Shown here: positions 48,501 through 60,869 of the stretch, in pieces
How the letters are laid out: each line of letters opens with the position of its first letter
Numbering within the stretch: position 1 is the first letter of the stretch
Source: Colius striatus
Lineage: Eukaryota > Chordata > Aves > Coliiformes > Coliidae
Direction: 5' to 3'
DNA: 64,000 nucleotides
Assembly (NCBI RefSeq): GCF_028858725.1
Contig: NC_084790.1
Location: forward strand, 2,982,001-3,046,000
The notes under the pieces: generated by a model
Databases searched by the model: none
The model's input: only the letters and a program-made list of their open reading frames with translations
Told to the model about the DNA's origin: nothing
Translations under genes and position numbers: made by a program

Positions 48501-51500
48501 CCCTTCTGTTCTTCTGCTTTTGGCCAAAGAAAGAGCAAAATTAGAGGTGAAAAATTGCCATCCCAGGGGAAAGAGAAAAATATTGTTTGACTTGTTTCCT
48601 TCAGGCTGCAGTGCTGAACTCTCAGTTGATGGTAAGGAGCACTGTACTAACATCTGAGGTGCAAGAATCCACATTCTCTGCACGTTATTGAGTTATAAGA
48701 GTCTCAAGATAATAGTTCACAGGAGACTGAGCCTCTAAAAGATTTCAGGATCTTAATAGTGCTCACTTCCAGGATTTTACTTAGTGCAGATTGTCAGTCT
48801 TTCTACTGAAATACAGGTCTGGAGGGCAGATTTCTCTGTTGCAATTGGAATCCACTGCATTAATACCTCATTGCTCAGGTATTATTTATAAGCAGTCAGT
48901 GCCAGGACTGTGTTTTGCTGAAATCCTTTCAGCATTATAGTTACATACTGAGCCATGCAGCAATAAACTGTATTAGAACAAAAGGCCAGGGCCTGCTCAG
49001 ACAGTTGGGAGAAGGTTAGATTGCATGATTAAAGACTCATGAAAGTAAACCCAAAGGTGATATTCTTCTTGATCACGTATTTCTCTCTCAGGCTTCTTTT
49101 ATATCTGCCAGCAACAGAACCAAGCAGGTCATTGTCATGTCTGTCTGATGACTGAGGCCTCTGCACATGGAACTATATGAAGTGCAGTGTTTGTCAGCTA
49201 TACTCACCCAGCAATGTGCCGGGAACTCTCTAGTTTCCAGTGACATTGTGACTCATTTTCCCATTCCTAAGCTAGATACCTGCCCTCAGCAAAAACAAAT
49301 TAACCCATCCTGGACATACAGCAGGAAAAACCATCCCAGGCAGCATGTGACCAAGTTTGCTGGTCTGGGATTATAAACTACAGCATTCAAGGAGCCAGGC
49401 AGCACTCAGATCATGTGTCTCTGGAAAGACACAGCCCCGTTACTCTCCAGCATTCTCTGTGTGGGAATTTGCCTGGTAGATGGTAAAAGCTGCAGAGTGT
49501 TGTGGGCACTGCAGAAGGGTGTGTGCATCGTGGGAGATGCTCCTCTCCTGTAAGGAAAGGCTAAAAGACCTGGGGCTGTTTAGTCTGGAGAAGACTGAGA
49601 GGAGTCTGGAGAAGACCTCATTAACGCTTAAAGTACCTAAAGGGTGGGTGTCAAGAGGATGGGGTGACCCTTTTTTTCTGTTGCCTTCAGCGACAGGACA
49701 AGGGATAATGGGCATGAGCTGCAACACATAAACATTTCCACCTAAACACAAGGAAAAACTTCTTTACTGGCCCAGGCTCTCCAGGGAGGATGTGGAGGCT
49801 CCTTCTCAGGAGGGAAGCTTCCAAACCCACCTGGTTTGGGCATTTCTGTGCCCTCTGGTTGAGGAGGCTGGGCTGGATGAGCTCTGGAGGGCCCTTCCAA
49901 CCCTCACCATTCTGGGATTCTGTGATTCTAAGTGGTACTCCTGCATGTTGTCTTCAGTTCTCCTGTATGGTTTGCTCGCCTGCTTGTGTTTGAAGGCAAA
50001 TGCTCCGTGCTTGGCGTGTGGCCCTTGGTGTCCTTCAGTGTGGCTCACGAGGCTGGTGCTTAGCCTGCTGTGGGTGACTCACCATGTGCTGTCACCTGTC
50101 CCAGCTCCAGGAGGAGACAGCAACCACCTTCAGGCTTAACACAGCCATTTTTTCCCCCAAAGAATGACTGCTTGACCTAGGCACAGAAATGGTGAAACCT
50201 AGGGCTGTTCCTGCAGCTTTGCTGAAGATGCTTTTTCAAGCTTGGAGAAGAGAAGGCTGAAAGGGGTCCCATTAGCACCTACAAATATTTAAAAGGTGGA
50301 AGTCAGGAGGATGGGAAGACACTTTTTTTTCTGTTGTCTCAAGTGACAAGACAAGGGATAATGGACAAAAACTGGAATACAAACAGTTCCACTGGAACAC
50401 AAGGAGAAACTTGTTTGGTGCTGAGGTGAGGGAGCCCTGGCCCAGGCTGCCCAGGGAGAGTGTGGAGGCTCCTCCTTGGGAGGTTTCCAAATGCACCTGG
50501 ACACATTCCCGTGCCCCCCTGATCAAGGGGAACCTGCTTTAGCAGGGGGTTGGGCTGGGTGAGCTCTGCAGGGCCCTTCCAACCACCATCTTCCTGTAAT
50601 TCTATGATTCTTGCAGCACAACCCAGAAGTTCAATGTGCTCTCTCTGTCTGAGTAATGAGTAAAGAACTGGTCAGTCTCCACTCTCTGATGTACTGGGAT
50701 GCATCTGTCACCCATGTAAAGAATGGCAATGACTCAGAAGCTTCTTGGCAACACCCTTAGCCCTCTTTTATCCTGTTTGGGAAAATGTTATCCTCTCATT
50801 TCTGCAGGATCCTGCACAAGTTATGAAATACCTGCAGAATTATGGGTCCACTGTCCAGCTGCAAGATAATACAAAGGCCAGAAACAAAGATGCTCAGTGT
50901 CAGTGAGAGAAAATCAAATATTTAGAATAAAAAGCCTCAGGATGTTTAGTCTATAGCTTTATGTGAGGATGCAAATGTCAGCATCAGCACGATCTGTCTG
51001 CAAATCATCTGCAATGCAAACTACATCTTCACTAGATTGCTGTTCAGAAACAGCTCCAGAGTTATTAATCAGTTGGACAGGTTTATCCGGGAGGAGCAGT
51101 TCTGAGAGTAAAACCAGTTGTACAAACAGACTGATAATACAATCAAAACTTATTTTCTGCTGTCAAAGTTGGGGGTGGGGGGAGGGGGAGGAAAGTGCCT
51201 TTTCTCTCTGCAATCTATTTACTTCTTTGTTTCCTACAGCCCTGCCTTTCTTCTGACTCACTGTTAGGAACAAGCATTTTTCCAAACACAGCCTTCTCCT
51301 CTCCCTGTACCGTTCCCCTCCATGCTTTTCACCACCAGGTTTGAACGAGCTCCAGTGCCTGTACAATACCGCGCTCTCTCTCACCAGCTAATGAAGAAGA
51401 TCCAGACTTTTAGGACATAGCTTCCAGGGCACAGAGCAACTAGATGCGCCTGATAGGTAAAAGTGCCAAGAAGGTTGCACAATACACAGAATTACAGAGT

Positions 51501-54500
51501 ATGGAAGGACTTCTACTGGTCAGGGAAGCACTACTTGGGCAGGAACTAATTTATCCCTTTAACATTTACCTAATCCCAACCTATTTTGCTTTCTCCCCTC
51601 GTATTTTAGGTCTTTTCCTTTGTCTCAGCAGTGTTCTTTGGTGACTTCTCAGTCCAGGGTTCAGTAGCCTTCTCTTCAAGGACTTGAGGCTTCTCTTTTT
51701 ATAGCCTCTTGGCACTACTGAAGATAAAATCTGTCCAACCTTTGGAACACATTGGACATATGGAGGGGTTAACATTATGTGCCAGCTGCTGCCTGGGGTG
51801 CTGAGTAGCCACCCTCCGTCCTCAGGGTGTGTTTAGCAGAAGAGAGAGGTTTTGATTTGTCAGTGAGCATTTTTCCAGCCTTGCTGGATATGGACATCTG
51901 TAAACTGTTGGGTGGCATTCGGCATTGTTTCAGGGTATGGCCAGTACACTGACAGAACCAGGGGATGTGGGTTTGGAATCACACCCAGCTGTTTCCATCT
52001 CTGTCTCGTGTGTTGGAACCAATAAACATAGGTTTTAAAAATAACCATCTTTTCTTAGTCTTACCTGTACAAGTCAGCTCTGCTTTCAGCACCACCACAG
52101 ACATGGGAGATACCTCCAGGACAGCTGACATCAAATCACTCTGTGAACAATAGTGTGAAAGTGAGCCAAATCTGGCCCTATGGCACTGTTCAGCATAAAA
52201 GTGTCTAAAACCTTAGAAAAGGATTCTGCATCTCTTAGGACCTACTGTAAATTAGAGGGACACTCTTCCCTCTTAAACAATCTTTGCTGACTGTCCTTTC
52301 TGTCACATTTTCCTACCTGGCTTCTCCCTCTGCTAAATCAGCCTCCTGTGCCTTCTCTCTCTGCCTGTTCTCATGCTAATCCAGATAACTTTGTTGGCGA
52401 CGTTCCTGCTCCCATTCCCAGCTGGGACAGGTAAGTTTTTCCGTTGTGCTTCCTTTCCTCTGGCCATTGAAACACAGTTTTCCTCATCTTAGCCTGAGAA
52501 GATCCAGAATGTGAGCTTTGAGTCTTCGCCAGGCACTGCCCTCTGAGCTGTCTCCAGGAACGGTTCCCCCTGCCCGCGCTGCAGACGCTGCCATGGCCCA
52601 AATCAAGCAGAAGACATGCAAGGAGGCAGCAGTTTAGGGCCTCAGCAGGAGTACCCCCCGAAGATTGCTTTGAACCTCTTCTGAAACTCTGAAAGCTGCT
52701 GATTCCAGAGCCTTTGCCTCTCTTCCTGCTTGTGGCTGCTGCAAGGCTGATTTTTCAGCTGGCAGCGATGCCTCTGCGTGTTGGCTGATCTGCTTGCTGC
52801 TTGCTGCATGCTGCTGCCCTACTTACAAGGAGTGGTGAGGAGCTGGGATTTTCTCTCAAGCATTACGAGATTTGCCGTGGCCCTGGGCCTGGGAGGAAGG
52901 AGTTGCTTTATGGCTTGCATGAAGGGGTAGCAGCCAGGAGCAGTGGGCTCTGCTGGCATCTGCTGTGACTGGGTGAATCCTGCCTGTTTTCTGAGCCTCA
53001 GTTTCTCTCTCTGAAATAGAGACTTGACAGCATGGACTTGAGGATCTCAAGTCTTCTACAAACAAAATGATTCTATGATTCTATTTACCTCCTCAGGCTT
53101 CTTGTAAGGTTTAGTTTGTAAGTGTTTGTGAAATGGTTTGAATTCCTTGTTTTAAGTATATAACAGGCAGGCAGAGTGCACAAAGTGTGTGACATAAAAC
53201 TGCCATTGCTTTCAGGTTGGCCCTGCAGCATCCTATTCTGTTCAGTGGCATCCGCCGGTGCTGTTCACTTGAAGCTGAGCTCCTGTGCATAGGCTGGTGC
53301 CAGTAATGACTTTAACTGCTGTTTACCCAACATGTATCTCATACCACAAGGGCCTGTGGTAACAACAGAGTGCTCTTTCAGCCTTCCTCTTATTGTGTAG
53401 CTACTGGAAAAACTCCCTAAGCTCTAGCTGCCTGCCTTTTGGGCACAGGAGGCCCCCAGGAGCCAGGCAAAGGTGAACTCAGCCTGGGAGTCGGGGTCTC
53501 TGGGGTGGCTGTCAGGGAAAACTTCTCCTTCTGAAGGAGAACAACAAGATTTTTAAAAAAGACATATTTTAAGAAAGCAAGAGAGTCTGATAGCAGTTAC
53601 AATCTCCATAGAAGTCTGTTCCACAAGGCAACAGAGAAGGAAACAGGGGATCTTTGTATCCCTGAGCTCTGCTAGGCTGTGGATGCTTATCAGGTGTGTT
53701 GCTGTTCCTCACAAAGAACTGAATGCTCCTTCCGTGACACCGATGGAAGATCAGCACAGAAAAGCATCCTCTAAGGGCTATCAGAACAAGAGTTCTGACA
53801 ATGGCAGTGCAGAACATTTTCTTCTCAGGCAGGGCTCGATCTGACCTGGAAGGCTGTCTTCTGCCCAGATGCTTTTAATCCTCCTTCAGCCTCCACCCTG
53901 GACCAGAGATGGTCTGATCTGCCCTGACTGAGAAGAGGAGGGGCTGGTGTGGTGCAGGAGGAGTAGCAAGCTCCTGCTCAACCAGCAGCAGCCAGGACCA
54001 GCACTTTTTGGTCACAGCAGGGCCTGGGGATGTGAGCTGGTCATGTTCTGCATGTTATAGCTGCATGTCAACCAAACTCAACTGTTTGTGCTGTTGCAAT
54101 CGTGTAAAAATAACCAAACTAAATGAACTGCAGATGTGATGAGTGTGTGCTTGCGAAAAACCCTCCATTAAACCTTCAAACTGGAGACTGGAGTGGCTGG
54201 GAGTTTTGGGACTGTGTTTTTTACACACTGACAGTAAGAATCTCTTCAAGAGCAACTCGAGAGCCTTTGTCACATTTTGGGGATTTTCCCCAGGTTTGCT
54301 GGTGGTTCTGCAATGCTCCAAGAGCTCTGCTAGGCTGGGAATGCAACTCAGCTTTGTGTCTCATTGGCCTTTTATATGACAGGGGAAGTGTTTACATGTG
54401 TTGTAGCAACCAGGCAATGTGTACATGCCCATATGGGGCTGCTGGTGACTCACTGCAAGGGAACTTGGGCTTGAAAACAACGGCAGATAAAAAGCTCAAT

Positions 54501-57500
54501 TAGTGGAGCGAGGCAGAGGCCGGGCTGCCCGGCTGATCTGACAGCTCAAAGTGGTTTGAAATTGGAGGAGTGCAGAGCAGCCCAGCACCCTGTCAGCTGG
54601 TGACCAGCTGCCTTTGATGCAGAGTATGGGTGCCGAGGCCCATCCGGGTGCCCACAAGGTCTGTGGGCTGTCAGGCTGCCAGGCTGCCAGTCCCATCGAC
54701 TCTGCCAGGAGGGAGCTTCCACACCTAAACCATTTCCCCCGAAAGGGACAGCACAGGTCTTGGTACCTGACTGTGAAATGGTCTGGGAGGTGGCACACTG
54801 TAAACAGGTAAAAGAAAAGTGGGACTTGAATCAGAGCCGAACCTTTATGTGACACATGTCAGATAGCAGTGAGCTCAGTCCCAGCACACAGCCCCACTGT
54901 CTGTCCCATCCTTCTGCTGGGTGCAGCTCTGCTTTGTGCATAGAGCAGGGCAACATTTTTCTGGTATAAAAACCTTGTGAGGAATCTTGTTTACTCGCTG
55001 TCTTTGTGCCAGCTGTAGTCAAGTTGTTCTAGAGATGAGAACGGGTTTGCTTCTGCTGATTGGGAGCCAGGGTTTGAACACAGGATAGGATGCCAAGGCC
55101 CAGGACTTTGGACACACCCACCTCAAGGGTCAGTGTTTTCCCAGTAAAAAATAGAGTAGTTGGAATGCCTGGTGTTAAAAATGTGGCTCATTTGGATGAG
55201 TCATGAGTGAAATTGCACAGACCACAGTGCCTTGCCTGGAGCGGGGATTTGTGTAGCAGTGACACATGAACCCAGGATGGTTCTTGATCGTTCTGGATTG
55301 AGGTCCCATTGTCCTCACTGCAGGCAGACATGGCTGTGTCTGCAGGCACATTCTGCTCACACCAGGCAGTTCCCCTTCCCCACCAGAGAAACAGCTCTCA
55401 AGCAGGGAAGAGGAGGAGGAAGAGCCCCTTGATGGTGTTTGGGTAGCGCCTGGCTGTAGGTGGGGTGCTACAGGTGAGGGATGCTCAGCAGCAATGTACT
55501 CATCTCAATTAAGACATGTCAGTGCTGTTGGTTTTCTCACACCAGCTGTCCAGTGCATAAGCCAGAGCCTGGCTTATGCTGGCAGGAATGCTCCCTGGGT
55601 GCAGGTGGGCTCAGAGGCAGGACAGTGACCCCAGGCACACAGCACTGAAAATCCGCCAGCTGTCCTCCAGCTGCCTATCTGCAGCTCACATAAGCAATCA
55701 CATTGAAGAAGAGTCAGGGGGAAAAAATGCAGGAAGTATACCAGCCATAGGGAAGAGAGATGCACTATCTGAGGCCCGTTGGCCAGCCTGACAGACAGCC
55801 CTGCTGTGGGCACGCTGCCCTGTCACTCTGCCCTGCACCACAGGGGCCGGGTGAAGGTTGCAAACAGTTTCCCAAGCACAGCTGGAGAAAAGCTCTTGGA
55901 AACAGTCTCCAGGGGAGAGGTTGGGATTGGAAGCATCCTTGCTTATGGGAATAGCTGTGTTCCTTCTTTGCCTCTGTGCTTGAACAATGAGGGTGCCTCC
56001 TGAAAGAGGCATGAGCAGTCTCAATTCCATGCTGGGCTTGGGGCTCGGGCAGCTGCCTGCAGGGATGGAGCACGAGGAAGTTTGGGTCTGTAGATGTGAG
56101 ACCACAGAAGTGTGGGTCTGTAGACTTGGGGCAGCAGAAGTGAGGGTCTGTAGACGTGGGATAGCATAAGTGTGGGTCTGTAGATAAGTACAGCCTGTGG
56201 GAGTCAGGCTCAATCAGCCAGGCTCCTTCTGTTCCCAGGGATTAGAGAAAGCTTCAGCGTCACTCTGACAGGGGTTGCCCCAGCCGTCCCATGTACCAGG
56301 AGCTGCTGCTGGCCACATTTTCACAATTGTAAGAAAAGAGTTACAGCATGCTGCCGAGGTTGGATGGGTGTGTTGCTGGTGCAGCACATTCAGACATATC
56401 AGAAAATTCAGTCAGAAGATGGATTTGCTGGTGTAACACAAGGAAAGGTGGTTATTTGTGCCTAAGACACTGAGGTTTTGAGGTGGTGTTTCTCTCTGCA
56501 GACACATGTTCTGGAGCTAACAAGGGGCTGATAAGGATCTGAGTTCGCAGGATATGGCCTGTTTCCAGTGACAGTCGTGCCAGGCGAGAGGGGGATGCCT
56601 TTGTTCTGGCTCATTGTGTTGACTCAGAGGGAAGGAAACAGCCGGAGTTCCTGATGTTCTTGCTGGTGGGGCAGGGTCCACGGGAGTCTCTGGGATTGCT
56701 CCAGCAGGTGTTGTTGTGGACAACAGGATCCCTGCCTTCCCCGTGATGTGGATTTGTTCTGGACTGACCTGACCCTCTGGAGAGCACATGTATTGTTTTC
56801 TCCTCAAGTGGCTAATTAAATGAAGAAAACATATGTTAGTCACTTCACCTTAATCTCCAGAAAGTACTTGAGACCTAAGCTGGGATATGGTGGGTGAAGA
56901 GCTTTGCCCAGTACCACTCTCTGCTCTGAATAAAACCCAGAATTAAAGCCCTGTGCTGGCTGGCTCTGTGTTTTGAGCATGGATGCAGCAGTTCGTGTTG
57001 CCTTCACTGAGCCCAGTGCTCTGTAGAGCTGCCTTCTCCCTGTTCATAAAGTTACCCCAGATGCCCTCATGTTCCCAGAACAACAGCTTGTCCAAGGAAT
57101 ATCAGTGTCCTGTGCTTGAGGAAAAGTGAGAACACAGCTAAAAGCATCTGAATTTCCCCCAAGCGAAGTTGTGCTGGGGTCACATATTCAATAAGCTTCT
57201 GTTACTTCTCAAGTGGTGTGAGGGAAGCAGCAGTGGTGGCCAAGCTGTGTCTGCAGAGGGACTGTTTTGTCCTGCCTCCAACCACCCCAGGCTGGAGCAG
57301 CAGCATGTCCATGACCTTGGGCTGCTGGAGCAGCAGCGTGTCTGCGCAGTGTGGGGGAGTGCTCAGGGTGTGGGTGTGCAAACACACCGTCCCTTCCAGC
57401 TCTGCGCCAGGGATCGGGGTGTCCTCTGCCACAGAAGCGCCAGAGAAACCCGCGCAGAAGCAGGGCTGGCGTCGGTGCAGCTCTTTGGGGCTGGGCCTCA

Positions 57501-60500
57501 GGGCTGTTTTGGCACTTTGACCATCAGAAGTGTCCTGGCTCTTGACATCTATGTAGCTCATTAGCTCGTGGCTGCATTGGTGCAGTGGGTAATGCAGGGA
57601 AAGTGTGACATGTAGAATCACAACAGCTGGAAAGGACCCTTAAGATCATCGAGCCCAATCACTAATGTCACACTGCCAAGCTCATCACCAAACAAAACCG
57701 TGTCTCTCAGCACCTCATCTATGTGCCTTTTAAATCTTACCAGGGATGGGGACTCTACCACCTTCCCTGGGCAGCCAGGGACGGTGCTTAAGAACCCTCT
57801 TGGTGAAAAAGTTCTTCCTCAGGTACAACCTAAACCTCCCCTGGCACAACTTGAGACCGTTTCCTCTTGCCTTATCTCGTTATCGGAGAGAAGACCACCT
57901 CACTATAACCTCTTGTCAAGGAATTGCAGAGTGCTCCTGTCTCCCCTCAGCCTCCTCTTCTCCAGGCTCAACACCCCCATTCCCTCAGCCCCTCCCCAGC
58001 ACCCTTGTGCTCCAGCCCCTTCCCCAGCTCCGCTGCCCGGCTCTGGCCACGCTGCAGCCCCTCAGTGTCCCTGTGGCAGTGAATGAGGGGCCCAGCACTG
58101 AACACAGCCCTGGAGCTGCAGCCTCCCCAGGGCCCAGCACAGGGGAACAATCCCTGCCCTGCTGCTGCCACCCCAGTGCTGATCCAAGCCAGGATGCCAC
58201 TGGCCTTCCTGCCCACCTGGGCATGCTGCTGCCTCCTGTTCAGATGGCTGTCCATTAACATCTCCAGGTGCTTTCAGTGGGACAGCTTTCCAGCCATACA
58301 TCTCAAAGCCTGTAACGTTGCCTGGGGTTGTTTGAGCCCAACTGCACAATCCAGCACTTGCCCTTGTTGACATGTGGAGCATGCAGCCTTGCACAGGAGG
58401 TGCCATGGAAAGTTCACCCTCCCAGGGCACAGGGCAGCTCTGCTCCTGGTATCCTCAAGCCAGGCGAAGGTTGTGAGCGTTTGCCATGCACTTTGAGCAC
58501 TTGAGGTACCCCTGGGTCTGACCTTTGTTTTCAGTGGGCCACGATTCTGCCAGTGTCAGGCTGGGATCCCTTGTCCTTGCTCCATTCAGGTCCTGTGGGG
58601 CAGGGAATGGCACCTGGCTGTCCTGCTGCCCAGGCTCAACTCCAAACCTCAGCCCAGCAGCTCCCCTCTCTGTGTGCCCATTCCACTGCCTTTTGGCTGC
58701 TGCTGGCTTTCTGACAGCACTGCTTTGAGCAGCTCCATGCCTCTCCTGCCCAGCTCCGTAGATTAAAACCACTCAGGCAATAAATTCCCGAGCCGTGGGC
58801 TGCAGCCCCGCAGCTGTGATGCTTCGTACAGTGATGGGCTATTTCCAGCCTGTCCTGGGAACACAGAGGCGATTCATTGCAGCGGGGACGCACGCTATGT
58901 GCTGCTCAGATGAAAACCAATCCTGCTCCAGACCTGTGCCCCTCTTCTGGGCACATGCTTGTCCTCTGTCGCTGGGATCAGAAACTTGGCTGACCTGGGA
59001 GAGTGGAGAAGCTGAATGAATTCACCCTGTCCCGAGTAGAGGGGGCGGAACTTTGCAGACCTCGCTGTGTGAGTCAGGGCTGCTGCCTCTGACATCTTCA
59101 GATATGGGTCAAGACAAATTCCCTAACTTATTCCTCAGTTGAGAAATGGGAAAAACAGAACAGCCTGCTGCATCCCAAGAGATGTCCCAGCCCCACATCT
59201 GGACCTTGCAGTCCTTGGGAAAGTCTGAAGGCAGACCAGGGTCAGCCAGGCCAGCATGTGCAAGTGTGCTGCAGCCCAGCAGCACTGTCCCAGGCCTGCA
59301 GCGACCACTGGCCTGACCCTGGCCAGGCTGGAGACCTGCAGGTGGCCTGTGGTCTCACCAAGAGAAGACCACCCATGAGAAGGAAGCTGGCACACCATGA
59401 CCTGGGGGGACGGGAAGGGCTCTGGGCAGGCGCTGGAGAGCAAAGGATCCCTGCATGCCTCCTGTGGGTTTGTTCCCCCCCCGAATGGCAGGACACAGGA
59501 TAGGGCTTTCCTGGGACCAGGAGCAGGGGGTTTGCAATGGCCAGGTCCTAGAATGAAGATGAAACTGGAGGAGATGGGACTGTAACATGGGAGAAAGGGA
59601 GAAGTCTCCAGTTTCAGTGCTGGCCTACATCTTCCTGCACTTACACAGCCTAGAGCGAGCAGAGCTGGTATATCTAAGCTTAAATATAGCACAGCCCTAA
59701 GCTGCTGCGGGTAAAGCAGATTCTCCTTACAGTAATTTATCAGGTGCACTGAGGGAGGATGAGCCCAGCACCGACGTCGCCTGGCTCTGTGTGGCCATGA
59801 GTGGGAGCTGTGCTGCTGCTCCGAGGCGCTGCCGGTGGGCGGGGGATCGGCTCCGGCGGCTGGAGCGCTGGAGCTGTGTGTGTGTGTGTGTCATTATGTG
59901 TGTGCGCGTGTGTGTGTGTGTGTCTCACGGGCTCCGCTCTGTGTCTTGCAGGATGAAGTGAAGCTCCCGTCTAAACTGAGCATCAGCAAGTCTCTAAAGG
60001 AAGGTGAAAAGCTGGAGAAGGAAGGCGAGGGTGAGGAGGTGCCCGCAGGTGAGGACCATGCAGAGGAGGACCACATCCAGCTCTCCTCAGATGAAGAGGT
60101 GGAGATTGAAGAGATTATTGAAGAGTCAAGAGCAGAGCGCATCAAAAGGAGCGGCATGAAAAGAGTGGATGACTTCAAGAAGGCATTTTCCAAGGAGAAG
60201 ATGGAGAAGACTAAGCTAAAGACCAAGGAAAACCTGGAGAAGACCCGCCACAACTTGGAGAAGACCCGCCACAACCTGGAGAAGAGGATGAACAAACTGG
60301 GCACGAAGATTGTGACTAACGAAAGGAGAGAGAAGATGAAGACCTCTCGGGACAAGCTGAGGAAGTCTTTCACCCCTGACCACACCATATACGCCCGGTC
60401 CAAGACAGCCGTCTACAAAGTGCCACCCTTCACTTTCCACGTCAAGAAGATCAGAGAGGGAGAGGTGGAAGTGAAAGCCACGGAGCTGGTGGAGGTCGGT

Positions 60501-60617
60501 GGAGAGGAGGGAGAGAACTCGGATCTGCTGCGTGGGGAGAGCCCTGAGATGCACACGCTGCTGGAGATCACGGAGGAGTCCGACGCGGTGCTGGTGGACA
60601 AGAGCGACAGCGAGTAG
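42535..60617 (+). CDS. CAVIN1: caveolae-associated protein 1 (cavin-1/PTRF)
   Basis: Cavin-1 trimerises and coats caveolae at the plasma membrane; it was first named as an RNA polymerase I release factor. Coding exons are 42535-42954 (140 codons, ending MIYQ/GTAAGG) and 59952-60617 (starting CAG/GATGAAGTG, stop TAG at 60615-60617), giving 361 residues against 390 in human. Exon 1 holds a short acidic N-terminus and the first helical region (about residues 28-140: LLDKIIGAVDQIQLTQTQLE, EKVRKVSVNVKTVR, RRNFKVMIYQ). Exon 2 holds an acidic linker (LSSDEEVEIEEIIEESRAE), the basic helical region (RVDDFKKAFSKEKMEKTK, about 190-270), the RSKTAVYKVPPFTFHVKKI block and the conserved end ESDAVLVDKSDSE. 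The N-terminus is about 16 residues shorter than human. A 21-bp tandem duplication lies in the second helical region. The 17-kb intron holds CR1 copies. Confidence 0.97.
49545..49930 (+). mobile_element. CR1 LINE 3' end in CAVIN1 intron
   Basis: It begins GTAAGGAAAGGCTAAAAGAC and ends CCCTTCCAACCCTCACCATT with TGGGATTCTGTGATTCT. Sense to CAVIN1. A second copy in the same direction starts about 280 bases on. Confidence 0.9.
50215..50612 (+). mobile_element. CR1 LINE 3' end in CAVIN1 intron
   Basis: It shows GCCCTGGCCCAGGCTGCCCA, the AACCTGCTTTAGCAG block and the end CCCTTCCAACCACCATCTTC with AATTCTATGATTCT. It is the second of a same-direction pair. Confidence 0.9.
53028..53085 (+). mobile_element. 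remnant of a CR1 3' end
   Basis: GGACTTGAGGATCTCAAGTC followed by AAATGATTCTATGATTCTAT resembles the last 50-60 bases of the CR1 subfamily that ends CTTTTCCAACCTAAATGATT. It is a short and weak match. Confidence 0.5.
56077..56192. repeat. 30-bp tandem repeat, 3.9 copies
   Basis: Units begin at 56077, 56107, 56137 and 56167 and share GAAGTGTGGGTCTGTAGA followed by a variable TGGG.CAGCA end. The period is a multiple of three, which explains the 10-residue repeats seen in false frames on both strands. It lies in the CAVIN1 intron. Confidence 0.9.
57613..58400 (-). mobile_element. CR1 LINE, long 3' portion, older subfamily
   Basis: On the plus strand it reads as the reverse complement of the end of the CR1 RT ORF and 3' UTR: AACATTGCCTGGGGTTGTTT-like text near 58316, GAGGGGCCCAGCACTGAACA at 58085, CTCCCCTCAGCCTCCTCTTC at 57942, CTTCCCTGGGCAGCC near 57760, and AGAATCACAACAGCTGGAAA at the 3' end. 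It is more diverged than the other copies and antisense to CAVIN1. Confidence 0.8.
59875..59924 (+). repeat. (TG)n microsatellite upstream of CAVIN1 exon 2
   Basis: An interrupted TG/CG-TG run ends about 28 bases before the CAVIN1 exon 2 splice acceptor at 59951/59952. In the transcript it forms a GU repeat. Confidence 0.9.
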
Positions 60618-60859
60618 GAGAGGCCGCGGCGCGGAAGGGTTGAGGACGACGGCGGATCACGGAATCATTCACATTTCAAGCTCTCTCTCTCTGCCCTGGA
60701 GCCCCAGGGGAAGTTACACCAAGCATCTTTACTACCCTGCAGAGCCGACGCCGACCCCCTGCCTGCTTGGACGAGGTGTATTTTATATTTTAGTTTTAGC
60801 ACACAGAAACATTAGGAACACAGGACTTTTGTTGTTTGTTTTCTTTTCTTACACTGTTA

Positions 60860-60865
60860 AATAAA
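60860..60865 (+). other. CAVIN1: CAVIN1 polyadenylation signal
   Basis: AATAAA lies about 245 bases past the CAVIN1 stop, after a T-rich stretch. This would give a short 3' UTR. A second AATAAA at 62325-62330 could serve a 1.7-kb UTR, closer to the length recalled for mammals. Confidence 0.5.
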
Positions 60866-60869
60866 TCAC

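Noticed and set aside
56077-56192. 10-residue repeat protein in the CAVIN1 intron
   Set aside because: It is a 30-bp tandem repeat translated by chance, with no supporting splice sites and open frames on both strands.
57613-58400. Possible LTR-type element or processed gene in the CAVIN1 intron
   Set aside because: The text matches the reverse complement of the CR1 RT end and 3' region. No terminal repeats or other parts were seen, and no retroviral element was recognised anywhere in the window.
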